DNA of 64,000 nucleotides from Dactylorhiza incarnata (taxonomy: Eukaryota; Streptophyta; Magnoliopsida; Asparagales; Orchidaceae), in NCBI GenBank assembly GCA_033032865.1, contig JAWHQI010000329.1, forward strand, positions 1,550,001-1,614,000, written 5' to 3'. The notes beneath the pieces were generated by a model, which ran no database searches, had not been told where the DNA came from, and saw only the letters and a program-made list of their open reading frames with translations. Each line of letters opens with the position of its first letter. The first letter of the stretch is position 1. A program made the translations under genes and the position numbers. Shown piece by piece: positions 34,401 through 46,400 of the stretch.

Positions 34401-37400
34401 TTGGAACAGTCCAGATCTGGACTTTTCCAGCCAGATCCAGCCTCTTCCCTCCCCGATCCAGCCCTCCCCAATACCCAATCAGCCCTCCCCTTACCCAATC
34501 CGGTCCACCAACCACCGGAACCCCTCTTTGAGCCCTCCAACGTTCAGATTTTCTTTATTTACAACAGTCCCTAATATTTGTGTTGTGTTTTTGTATTGGT
34601 ATTGGGTTGTAAAACATTGTTATCGTTTGGAATATTACATGCTTGCTTGAATGTTCATTTTATTATAGTTATTTGTGCCTAGATTAATCTCTAACTGCAG
34701 GAAGGAATTATTCGCCGTTCGCTCTATCTTTGGCCCTCCCCGCGGAGGGAAACCAAAGCTTGTTCGCTTAATAAATTATCTTGCCTTGCTTAGAATTATT
34801 TGCGTGGGATGTTAATGTTTATTATCTAATTTGTGATTAATCCGTCGGGCTTTGCATAGCATGTATGGTTAGGTCGCAGATTTCTCGCCGCCTATAGATT
34901 CGTCCTGCGTCAATTGGTATCAGAGCCAGGTTGCGCGCACTTTTCGATACGCAGTCGTAGAGTCTATAGGATTTTTCATTATGTATAGGTGTCACGATTA
35001 TCATGATTATTCCTCCCCTCACTTTGGAGGTCTCGAGTCCACTAGCACCCGCTCTCACAGAGCCCCGTCAGGGAGATTTTCACGTTACTACGACGATTAT
35101 TCTCGATCGCAGCACACCACTTTTAGAGATCGTGTTGACCCACCGACACGAGACCACTACACTAGAGACGATCAGTATAATTATTGTCGTCGTTCCTATC
35201 CTTGCACGCGAGCGGATCGTGTTGATCCTTCGGCTAGACTCGGTTACCTTAGAGATGACTATTATGAGGATCGTCGATGTGAGAGAGATCTTGAGAGTCA
35301 GTTTCGTACTGTTGCCCCTTCCTTTGACGGCTCATCGAGTCCCGAGTTTTTCAGTTATTGGCTCGTGGACATGGAGTATTATCTTGACCATTTTGAGGTA
35401 TTCGGTGAGCGTCGCGTCAAGTTTGCGAAACTTAGACTTTTAGATCAGACGAAGGCATATTGGGCTAGCATTGAGAGGACACGCGAGCGAGATCGTCTAC
35501 ATCGCATCACTAGTTGGGTGGACATGAAGCGTACATTATGTCAGAGGTACCTGCCTTCGTCGTATCTAAGTCGCATGCTCGACCAATTATTTTCCCTTCA
35601 GCAAGGATCCATGTCCGTCGCTGAGTACATGGATCGTTTTGATGAGTTAGTCGTGAGGAGCGATATCCGAGAGGACCCAGCCATGGCCTCTTGCAGATTT
35701 CGGTCTGGCCTTCGATCAGACATTCGTACTGAGGTGGTTTATCATAGCTCGAAGTCCTTCGAGCAGACCTATCAGCTTGCCCTTCGTTACGAATAGTCTT
35801 TGAGATCCACAAGAGCTGGTCGGTTGGATCCTCACTTTGACCTCTGCAGTACGAGCTCCTCCCACACCGAGGACACCACCCTGCCTACCATTGTTCCGTC
35901 AGACATGGCAGAAGTGATACCTGATGAAGATTGCTCTTACCCCAGTGAGGTGCTTAGCCCAGTGAGTGACATATCTCTTGTTTCTGACCCGTCTCCCGTG
36001 ACCCCGACTGAGTGTGAGCCTGAGCGACCTCCTGAGCCTATAGTGTCGTGCCCCTCACCCACACCACCATCTCTGGCATGTCATGGGTTGCTTAGCACCC
36101 CTACCCTTGACTCACATCTTGACACCGCACCCACAGACCCATTCTTGAGTCTAGGTCTATGTCGCTCTCCCATTATCATGTCCCTGAGTCACATCGCGAC
36201 CGAGTGCCCAGAGCATAGTGTTGATCTCGTAGTGGTCATGTCATCCATTCACGGGGACACTACCCCTCACGATGGTACTCATCTGGAGGACCATGACCCT
36301 AGTGACGAGTTCTGTGATGAGCCCCCAGTTGAGCCTCCGGATGATCCGCCACACCCTGATGAGGATGAGATTCAGGTGAGCCTCGCATGTATGAGTATCG
36401 ACTTATGGAAGCCTCTTCCATTATCGTCCCTGACCCCACCCCAGAGGATGGATATTGTGAGGATCATCCAATGTTTAAGGCACCACCTGCTGACACATCG
36501 CACTCTCGCTGAGTTTTGGGACGCACCACCTGCTGACCAACCAGACGAGCTCTTTCTTTTCGGGGACACTCACCACACTGTAGAGTCACGTCTTCTAGTC
36601 GGTGCACACGATTTTCACTTAGGCAGTCGTCGCATTCGCAATGACTTTTCTTACACACCTCCTGGCGAGCCCCCTGATGTGTCACGTTCCCTAAGGGACA
36701 CTTGGATCTTTACGAGCTCTTATTCAAGTATAGTTGTCTCTCTCGATCATCTGGGCACTCGTCTCACACGAGATGAGTTTTGCTACACTCCTCCGAGAGA
36801 ACCTCCTGATTGGCCACCTCCTTTGGTAGATTTTCAAATGATTATTAGTCATTCCCATAGTGAGTATGTTGTGTCGATCATGTGTCATTTACATCATTTG
36901 TATGCGTCTGTTGAGTCGTTTTGTCATCATTTGCATGAGTCTGTTACGCCGTTTTGTCATCATTGGCATAAGTTTGTTGTGTTGTCTATTCATCGTTTGC
37001 ATGTGTGTCATGAGTCGGCCCGACGAAGAATCCATAATGATAATAAATTTTGTAAATCACATGCGGATGTTCATTGGCAAGTGCGGGTACTTCATGAAGG
37101 CGAGCAGGTGATGGTGAGAATCTGCGTTGTGAGGCTCCGTGCGAGGCTTGCTAAAAGCTTGAGCGTTAGACGAATGAGTCCCTACTCAGTCCTGAGGCGC
37201 ATCGGGACGAATGCTTATGAGTTGGACATCCCCGTGAGCATGGGTACCCATACTGTGTTCAATGTCGAGGACCTGACGCCATACTTTGCACCTCACGAGT
37301 ATTCAGGCCCACATCTTAGCGGCCCTCCCGAGCCTTTACCACTGTTTTTACCATCCACCACTCAGTCTACCCCCGAGCCCTTGCCACCACATTCATTGCC

Positions 37401-40400
37401 CCGTTCTCAGCCCACCTCTGACCCTTATTTACCCGGGATGTTGTCCCCAACGGTATCACCTTTGGCACCTCAGATTCCACCGGATCCTTCTACTAGTGTG
37501 TTGAGAGATGAGCTTGATCGATTCGCCCTCGGACTTCGATTTCAGTACGTCGGTCTCCACTCATCGGGGATGGAAATTTTTCAGTCCGGAGGAGTTGATT
37601 GGCGAGGCCACTTTTCAGCGTCGACACTTGGACGACCTCTGGCGGACCTCTTCGAGTTTTACCTGGCATGCGGCGAGAGAAGTATGACCCCTATTCATCG
37701 GGAGATGAATTCTTTCAAGCCGGGGAGATTGATGCGGAGCATAGGCGAGGACGAGCTTTGGGCCCACGCGGGGCTGATTTGGCGACTTACCATATATGGC
37801 GTGCCCGGATCGACGATCCGACTCCATGGATGCGTTCGGATTCGTGTTGCGAGTCGATTTCATATATAGCTTTGTATTTTTCGGTTATTATTTCATGTAG
37901 TTTTGGCCTCGAAACCAACGACCAATCATAGCCGTTGATTCCGGGTGCCCTAATCTTCATTTCTTATAAATAATAGATATTAGGGCTGCTGTATTTTATT
38001 TGCTGAAATCTGGATAGTTCATCTTCCTCATTTCCGGTGATCCTTCCGCGGTGCCGACTCCGTGGTTCCCCTTGGTGACGACTCCTTGGGTAAGTTATCT
38101 TTTTTCCCCTTTGTTCTCCTCTCCCTCCACCCATCCAAGCCGCCAGCCCCCCTACCAACAGCAGGCCGCCAACCCCCTACCAACAGCAGGCCGCCAGCCC
38201 CCTACCAACAGCAGGCCGCCAGCCCTCCCTGCAGCCAGCCCGAAGCCAGCCAGCCGCCCTCCTCCTTCCCCTACTGCTGCCAGCCACTTCCCTCCCCTCT
38301 GGCCGCCCATATCCCAGGCCGCCGCCCCCCCTTTTTCCCTTCCTTCACTGCCAGCCACCCTCCCAGTCCGTGGAAACACCTCCCTGCACCCCACCCTTCT
38401 AAATCTGTCCAGATCTGGGCGTTTCAGCCCAGATCCAGCCCTGCGCCACCCAGATCCAGCACCCTATTCTTCCCAGGTTTGCTGCCAGCACTCCTCCCTC
38501 CGTGGAACCACCTCCCAGCACCCCATCCCCCTTGGAACAGTCCAGATCTGGACTTTTCCAGCCAGATCCAGCCTCTTCCCTCCCCGATCCAGCCCTCCCC
38601 AATACCCAATCAGCCCTCCCCTTACCCGATCCGGTCCACCAACCACCGGAACCCCTCTTTGAGCCCTCCAACGTTCAGATTTTCTTTATTTACAACAGTC
38701 CCTAATATTTGTGTTGTGTTTTTGTATTGGTATTGGGTTGTAAAACATTGTTATCGTTTGGAATATTACATGCTTGCTTGAATGTTCATTTTATTATAGT
38801 TATTTGTGCCTAGATTAATCTCTAACTGCAGGAAGGAATTATTCGCCGCGCGCTCTATCTTTGGCCCTCCCCGCAGAGGGAAACCAAAGCTTGTTCGCTT
38901 AATAAATTATCTTGCCTTGCTTAGAATTATTTGCGTGGGATGTTAATGTTTATTATCTAATTTGTGATTAATCCGTCGGGCTTTGCATAGCATGTAGGGT
39001 TAGGTCGCAGATTTCTCGCCGCCTATAGATTCGTCCTGCGTCACCAACTCTCTTTTAATGTGAGCAATATGGTGATCACAGTCCCTGTGACAATAATATC
39101 ATCCACATAGATAATAAGAATAACGATACACCTGTCCTTCATGTAGATGTACAGATAATGATTGTATGTGCTCCGAGAAAAGTTCATGCTCAAGAGTTTG
39201 ATACTTAGCTTCTCAAACCAAGCACGAGCATATTTTTTAAGGCCCTTTTTAAGGCGACATCTATGCCCTTTAGAATTTTGTATGTCAGGTGGAGTCATAA
39301 ATATCTTCTTTTAATTCTTCGTGAAGAAACATATTTTCACATCAAGTTAGTGCAGTTGCCAGGATTTACGCGCAATAATATATAAGTGAATTTTGAAAGA
39401 ATTAAGTTTGCAACATGAGCGAATGTCTCCTGATAATCAATCCCATCAATTTAAGTAAAGTCTTTGACAACTAGTCTTGTTTTATATTTATTAAGAGTTT
39501 CATCGTGAAGATATTTCATAGTGTATATTTATTTACACCCAACGACTTGAGTACTTGACGCCCATAGGGAATATGAACAATTTTTCAAGCATCTTGCCAC
39601 TGAAGAGCATCCATCTCCACTTCCATAACTTTACTTTAACGAGGATTTGACATAGCATTAGAAAATTATTAGGGATAACAATAGAGGAAATAGAAACAAG
39701 GTATGATTTCAGAGATGGAGAGATAGAGGAATACCAAACATATTTTTCAATAAGATATCTAGTACTACCACTATGAATTTGAAGAGAAGGAGAAGTATCT
39801 TTCTGAGTGATCTCAGTGTTCGGATCTGAAGTGGGGGAGGACGATGGAATATGAGTCTTTTCATACTAATTTGTACCTCTAATTTACTTTCTTTGATAAA
39901 CTTGAATTTCCTTTCTCCTATTGTAGACACACATGCTATTAGTAAATACTTCATTCTCAACCGGTAAGTTCACGCAACTGGGAGATAGGATATCCACAAA
40001 GGTAGGTAGAGGAGGTATTATATAACTCTCATTTTTGTTACTAATCTGAAATGCCATATTTCTCCTTTCCTCAGAGTAAAACAGAGTATGGTCAAAGAAA
40101 GTGACATCTTTAGATATAATCCTTCTGTGCACATCAAAGACACATTTGATAGCCTGTGGACCTAATTTTTCGTTATGTGGTCCCATGATGTGTACAAAAG
40201 CAACACAACCGAATACTTCAAGTAGGAGATTAAATATGGGGAGACTTGAACAGAGAAGTCTCAGCAAATACTTACCCCCAGGGTACTAGACGTTATCTGA
40301 TTAATCAGGTAGACAACAATGAGAACACCTTCATCCCATAGTCCTATAGGGACGTGCATCTCTTGTAACAAACACCTAGTAGTTTCAATAATATGCCTGT

Positions 40401-43400
40401 TTCTTTCTTTCTGCAACTTCATTCTGTTGAGGAGTTTCAAAACATGAAGTTTGAAAGAAAATGTCATGTTATTCCAAGAACCTTTGAGGGTGACCACCTG
40501 TATATTCACCTACATTATCACTCATAAAGATTTTAATTTGGGCACCAAACAGGGTCTTCATATAATGATAAAATAATCAAAATAGTTCATTCACTTTCTT
40601 TTCCATAAGGTAAACCTAAAGTAAAGCGAGAATAATCATTGGTGAATGAAACAAAATAACGAAATCTATTCACGGAACACATCAGAGATATCCAAACATC
40701 AAGGGGGTATCAACTCAAAGCATTTAACACTTCTACTACAACTAGGGGAATATTTAGTTCTACGATGCTTTCCAAGCTCACACGATTGACATTCAAATGC
40801 CTTTCGACCCCTTGATGACACTCATAGTCTCCTTCCAAACACTCGTAGATGCCTTTCGAGCCCTCATCAACACCGTCTGATCCTCCGAGCACTAGTTTTG
40901 GCCGTTCAACATTGGCGCCCCTACCTACTTAGCCGATCATTTGTGGTCCGTACTGATCACCGCAGTCTGCGACACTTTTGGAGTAAAAAAGTCACGACCC
41001 CCGCACACCAAGTGTGGATTGCCAAGCTCCTGGGATATCACTTCTCCATTGAGTACAAAGCGGGGACCGCGAACACCGTGCCGGATGACCTATCGCGCAA
41101 GGCCGTCAATGGTACTCTGTTGGTTGTCTTCCACTCGCGGTGGCGCGATGTTGACGCTATCCTTACCGAGGTGCGGAGGGACCCCCACTACGCCACCATG
41201 ATCTAAGACCTGCAGCGGGACCGACTCCATTACCGCCATCGTTTGGTCGTCGCAGAGTCTTCGCCATGGATTCCTCGTCTCCTCCATGAGTTTCATGCCA
41301 CCTCTAACAGGACACTTGAGCGCATACCCTACCTATCGGCGATTGGTCGCCACCCTATATTGGCATGGCATGATGTAGGTTGTGCATCAGTTCGTCGCCA
41401 AGTGCCTAACATGTCAGAAGGCCAAGTACCAGACTCTCACCCCGACCGGGCTACTTCAACCCCTTCTGGTTCCCGACATAGTGTGGGAGGACATCGCAAT
41501 GGACGTTATCACTTGACTTCCCTGCTCTCATGACTATGAATGCCTCCTTGTCCTGGTGGACTCTCTTTATAAGTATGTGCACTACATACTCTTTAAGCAC
41601 CCCATACACGACCAACTTTTTCTCCTTAATATTTATAGGGGAAGTGGTCTGTTTGCATGGGTTTCCCGAATATTTATAGGGGAGAGGGACTTACTTGTGA
41701 TGTGGCAGGCGAGACTTCAGGAGGAAGCTTCGTCGGGGAAAGCGACTGCTGGATGTGCAGGGCATCAGGATGGCTCCGTCGAATAGGAATCCCGCAGGCA
41801 GGGGCAGCGTGAGGCAGAGGAGGCGCGTCTGGTTGCGCCACTGGCGCCGACTGGAGAGGGAGGAGGAGGCAGCGACGTCTCCGTCAAATGAAGACTCAAA
41901 GTCTCATTCGATTCTTTTTTCCAAGCCGCCCTAACAGGAGAAAGGGGGTGGGGTGGGGTGGGGGCTTTTAAAGCAAAGCTTAGGGCCAAATGACTATTAG
42001 CAGCCCTACTCACACATTTTAAAATAATGCAGATTTTTTTAAAATGAGAGTGAAGTGAATTTATGGGCGGGGCCGGCTATAGGCAAAAGAGACATTTTAA
42101 CAAAATAATTAATTATTATCAGCTTGCCCTAAGCTAAATCTATCCCCTAAAAACCGGACCTATGCATTTAAGGTCTCGTTGGCCGGTCACACCAACGAGC
42201 CAAAAGAACTGCGCGAGCAACATACGCGAAACAAAATAACATCCAAGCGCTTATAACACGCGCAATACAACTCGACGCAACATAATAACTCAAAGTGCGC
42301 GAAGGCATGCGCTACAAAATAAACGACAAGTGCAAGAAAAATAATAAAAAGGACGCGATGCGGGTTGCATCAGAAGTGGTCTGTTTGCATGGGTTTCCCC
42401 GTTCCATCGCCAGTGATCGCGATCAGGTGTTTATGAGTGCTCTCTGATAGGAGATGTTTCGTCTACAGTGCACCAAGCTGCGGTTCATCACGACCTACCA
42501 TCCCCAGACCGATGGGCAAACAGAGGTCCTCAATCGCTGCATCGACACATACTTTCGCTGTTTTGCGACCAAGCATCTCTGCCACTGGACGCAGTGGATC
42601 GCATGGGCGGAACTGTGGTGCAACACCTTCTACCAGTCCTCTGCTGGCTCGACACCCTTTTAGGTGGCCTATGGGCGACCACCCCCGAAGCTTCCGTTCA
42701 GCCTGCCTGGGGAGTGCCAAGTGCAGGCCTTGACCACCGATCTCCAAGATCGCGATGAGTCCCTCCACCAGCTGAAGCATCATCTTCTGCACGCTCAGCA
42801 ACGCATGGTCCAACAAGCCAATCGACACTGCCACGATATGGTCTTCTCACCGAGCGAGAAGGTGTTCGTCAAATTGCGCCCCCACCATCAGAGTTCCTTA
42901 GCCGGGTCACCTACTTCCCAAGATATCTGTCCGCTACTTTGGCCCCTTCCTGATCCTGGAGATGGTAGGAGAGGTGGCCTACCGCTTACAACTACCTCCC
43001 AACAACCGCATTCATCCGGTCTTTCGTATTTCCTAGCTCAAGAGGGCGTTGGAAGATTATCCCCTCCAAGACACCCTCCTCGAGTGGCTGATGATCGAGC
43101 CCATTTCTCGCTACGAGCCTGATACTGTGCTAGGATCTCCCATCGAGGAAATTCAGGGTCAGCAGGTACGACATGTCCTCATCCAGTGGAGGGGACTACC
43201 TGTAGAGGAAGCTACGTGGACCCTGGAGGAGGAGATCATGTCACAGTTCCCAGACTTCGACCTTGAGGACAAGGTCATTATGGAACCCGAAGGTGTTGAT
43301 ACGAGCACGAGCGACCTCGGCCAGTGATACGCATGGGTTTACACACGTGCGGATGATTTATTTTACTTATTCTTGCTATGTATTTTCTTTAGTATTGAAC

Positions 43401-46400
43401 CCTTCTACGTATAAAGGAGGAGTCTGGGCTTTATGGTATGCAATTTTGTATCATATTTTTTTATCTTGAATTGAAAAGGAAGAACGACCCAGCATTCTTG
43501 CTCTAAGTTTCCGCCGAACCCTATCAAACAACCACTTGAGTTTGTTGTTGAAAAGAGTATGGCTTAGTTTATAACGTCAAGAAATTTCTATATGGTTTGA
43601 AATAGTCACAGTGAGCCTGGTTCAGTAGGTTCAACTCAGCTCTTCTACAGTTTAGTATGTTGAAGAGTAGTTCATTTCAGATCACTCTATCTTCCATCTC
43701 GTGTCTAAGTCAGGAAAGATGATTCTACTTATTGTATATGTGGATGATATCAATATTACTGAAGATGATGATGAAGGTATGTTTCGTCTTAAGATTCATT
43801 GAGAGTTTCAGACCAAGGACTTATGAATGTTGTTGTATCTTCTTGGGATTGAGGTATCCAGGAGGCCCATGACACAAAGGAATATCTTCATCTCTTAGAG
43901 GAAATACATTTTGGACACTTTGGATGATGTAGACATGCTTAGGTCGAAGCCATTGGATACACCTATGGATATAGCCCAAAAATTTGTACCTGATCAGGAG
44001 GAGACTTATGGAGATCTAGGTCGATATCAATGACTAGTTGGGAAATTGAACTATCTCACTGTCACAAGACCAACTATCTTATTCGTGGTTAGTGTGGTCA
44101 GTCAGTTTCTTCACACGCCTTGCGATGAGCTTTGGGAAGCAGTGGTTCAGATTCTTCGATACTTGGAAGGAGCACCAGGTCTGGGTTTACTTTTTTAGAA
44201 CCTAGGTCATCAACAAGTTGTGGGATATACTGATACAGATTAGACAAGACCCCCTTCAGACTGACATTCCACATCAGGATATTGCATCTTGCTTGGAGGG
44301 AACTTGATTTCCTGGAAAACTAGGAAACAATTAATAGTGTCCAGGTTGAGTGTAGAAACCGAATATTGTGCTATGGTGGTAGCCACATTTGAATTAATAT
44401 AGTTAAAACAATTGTTGGCTGAGTTGGGGTTCCTACAAAATGAGCCAATAAAGCTTTTGTGTGATAATCAGGCTACGATGCATATTGCATCAAATCCTGT
44501 TTTTCATGAAAGAACTAAACACATTGAGATCGACTGTCACTTTTGTTAAACAAATGGTGGAGTTCAAGGAAATCAACACCGAGTTTGTGAACTCAAACAA
44601 TCAGCCGACAAATATCATGACTAAAGAACTGAGGAGCCCCATAATTGAATCCATATTTGGCAAGCTGGGTTTTGATGACATGTACTCACCAGCTTGAGGG
44701 GAGTGTTAGATATAAATAATTATAATAAATTGTAATTATAGTACCAAGAGTATAAAGGTCATACCATATTTTTCATATTTACATATACAAGGCTTTCACC
44801 CTAAGAATGAATACGGGGATCGATTCTAATCTATCAGATGTAATCAATTTCCAGGACTGGAAAATTAGCTTAAATAAATAGCGTAATTATCAATGAAACT
44901 TTTTTTAATGTTAGATGGATCTAGTATAAAGATTCTTTCTCGAAAATTCATTATATTTTTAAGGCAAATGAAATTATCTTCATATGGTTTTTTATTAATA
45001 TTAAATTATGCTTATAATACGTAATCTAAGGTCTGATTGATAGTGATTAAAGAGAGAATTTTGTCAATCACCTGTTGAATTTATTAAAGATAAGAATGAT
45101 GGAGCATTGAATGAGATTAGTTGCTGATTGACTAATGACTTTTCAATCATTGGAGAGTTTACATAATCATCATATTCGTCATCATCACAATAGGGTTTCA
45201 TCACCATCATCATATTATGGTTCAAAAATAAAAAAAACAGTTTATTCCTTTTTGTGTTAGCCATAGAAAAATTAAAAAAGATGTTACCAAATGAATTGTT
45301 TTAGTACATATATTTGCAGAGGTCAAATTGCTACAAACGTTGGGCAGTCATCTTCCACCGCAATGGGAACACACTGCCAAACCATGCACCGAGAGTCTTT
45401 TCTAACTGGAAACTTAAGAACTCATCACTAATCTTTTGAAGGGAGATTCAATAACCCTTACCGAGTTTTTTTGGCATAGGAAGCTCAAAATCTTCGCAGG
45501 TCTTTTGAGGAGATCCTGTGACCTTTATAGAGAGAAGAAGGGAGATGAGAGGACCAGAGGAGGACACTAGAGAGCTAAAGAAGAAGAATAGCCGAATCAC
45601 AATAGCTGAGATCACAATTTACATATAGAGAAGAAAGGTAGAAAAGAGTAGAGAGAAGAAGGTTTTTGTTGCAAATTTGATCTACATTCACTGTGTGATC
45701 TTCCAATCTGCAACTTCCTTATTTTATCTCTGCAAATATATTTGGTATACTAGGGTTTAGGGTATACTAGGGTTTAGGTTATATTTGGTTTAAGAGATAG
45801 GGCGCAATGGCGACAAAGGATCCATATAGCCGACCCCACTATGGTGGGATAAAGGCTTGAGTGTTGTTGTAAATATATTTGGTATACTCCTTTTCTGCCA
45901 TACAATATCTTTTTTCTTCTTCTTTTCTTCTCTCTTTCATTGATCTTCAAGTCCTTCCGGGATTTATAGCTGCTTGGACTTGAGAGCAATTATTTCCCAA
46001 CGCCTTATCTTCTTTAGGTCTATACTGGAGAACCGAAGAGATAGGTGTGACAAGAAGAAACTTTAAATTTATTGATTTTACAACGAATCTATTTAGAGTC
46101 CCGACAAATCTTCAGCTTGGTCAACGAATGCTGATCAATTGGTCGGTCGATGATTGCTGAGCTCTATTCGGCGATCGACAGTTACAAAGTCTTCCTTCAA
46201 AGAGCTGTGAGAGCGCATGCTCGGTAAGCTAATGGCTTTTGCTTGGTTAGTGAACAACGTTCAATGAACGACGATCTCTGATCCCTTCTGAGCAAGTCAT
46301 GCCATTTCTTCTCGACTCCTTTCTTGCCTCCTTCGGGCTGCTTCCTTCAGCTTCATAGTAGCTTCCCCTGAATTCCTTAAAGATAAGAATTACTGACATA

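Larger units (their letters stand above)
33600..39043 (+). mobile_element. Pol-less (non-autonomous) chromovirus, complete, duplication CCAAC
   Basis: A 5,444-bp element with LTRs 33600-34912 and 37730-39043. CCAAC at 33595-33599 and 39044-39048 is the target duplication. It sits inside the RT coding region of a minus-strand copia. It has an initiator-Met primer site, a gag frame, a 689-codon second frame and a polypurine tract, but no RT, RNase H or integrase core. About 15 LTR differences seen by eye in 1.3 kb (roughly 1%) make it the youngest complete insertion here. It must rely on proteins from a relative to move. Confidence 0.9.

Noticed and set aside
33921..34531. Proline-rich plus-strand ORFs in the LTR of the pol-less chromovirus (also 38051-38662)
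   Set aside because: They come from a C-rich tract duplicated in both LTRs; the two copies do not keep the same frame after a one-base indel.
43328..43565. Short gypsy 3' LTR after the chromodomain
   Set aside because: The TGATACGC start is suggestive, but there is no polypurine tract and no clear end, so it was not called.
44995..45310. MITE or hAT element from GGTCTGATTGAT to GGTTCA/ACCAAATGAATTG
   Set aside because: The ends are only weakly complementary and no convincing target duplication is present.
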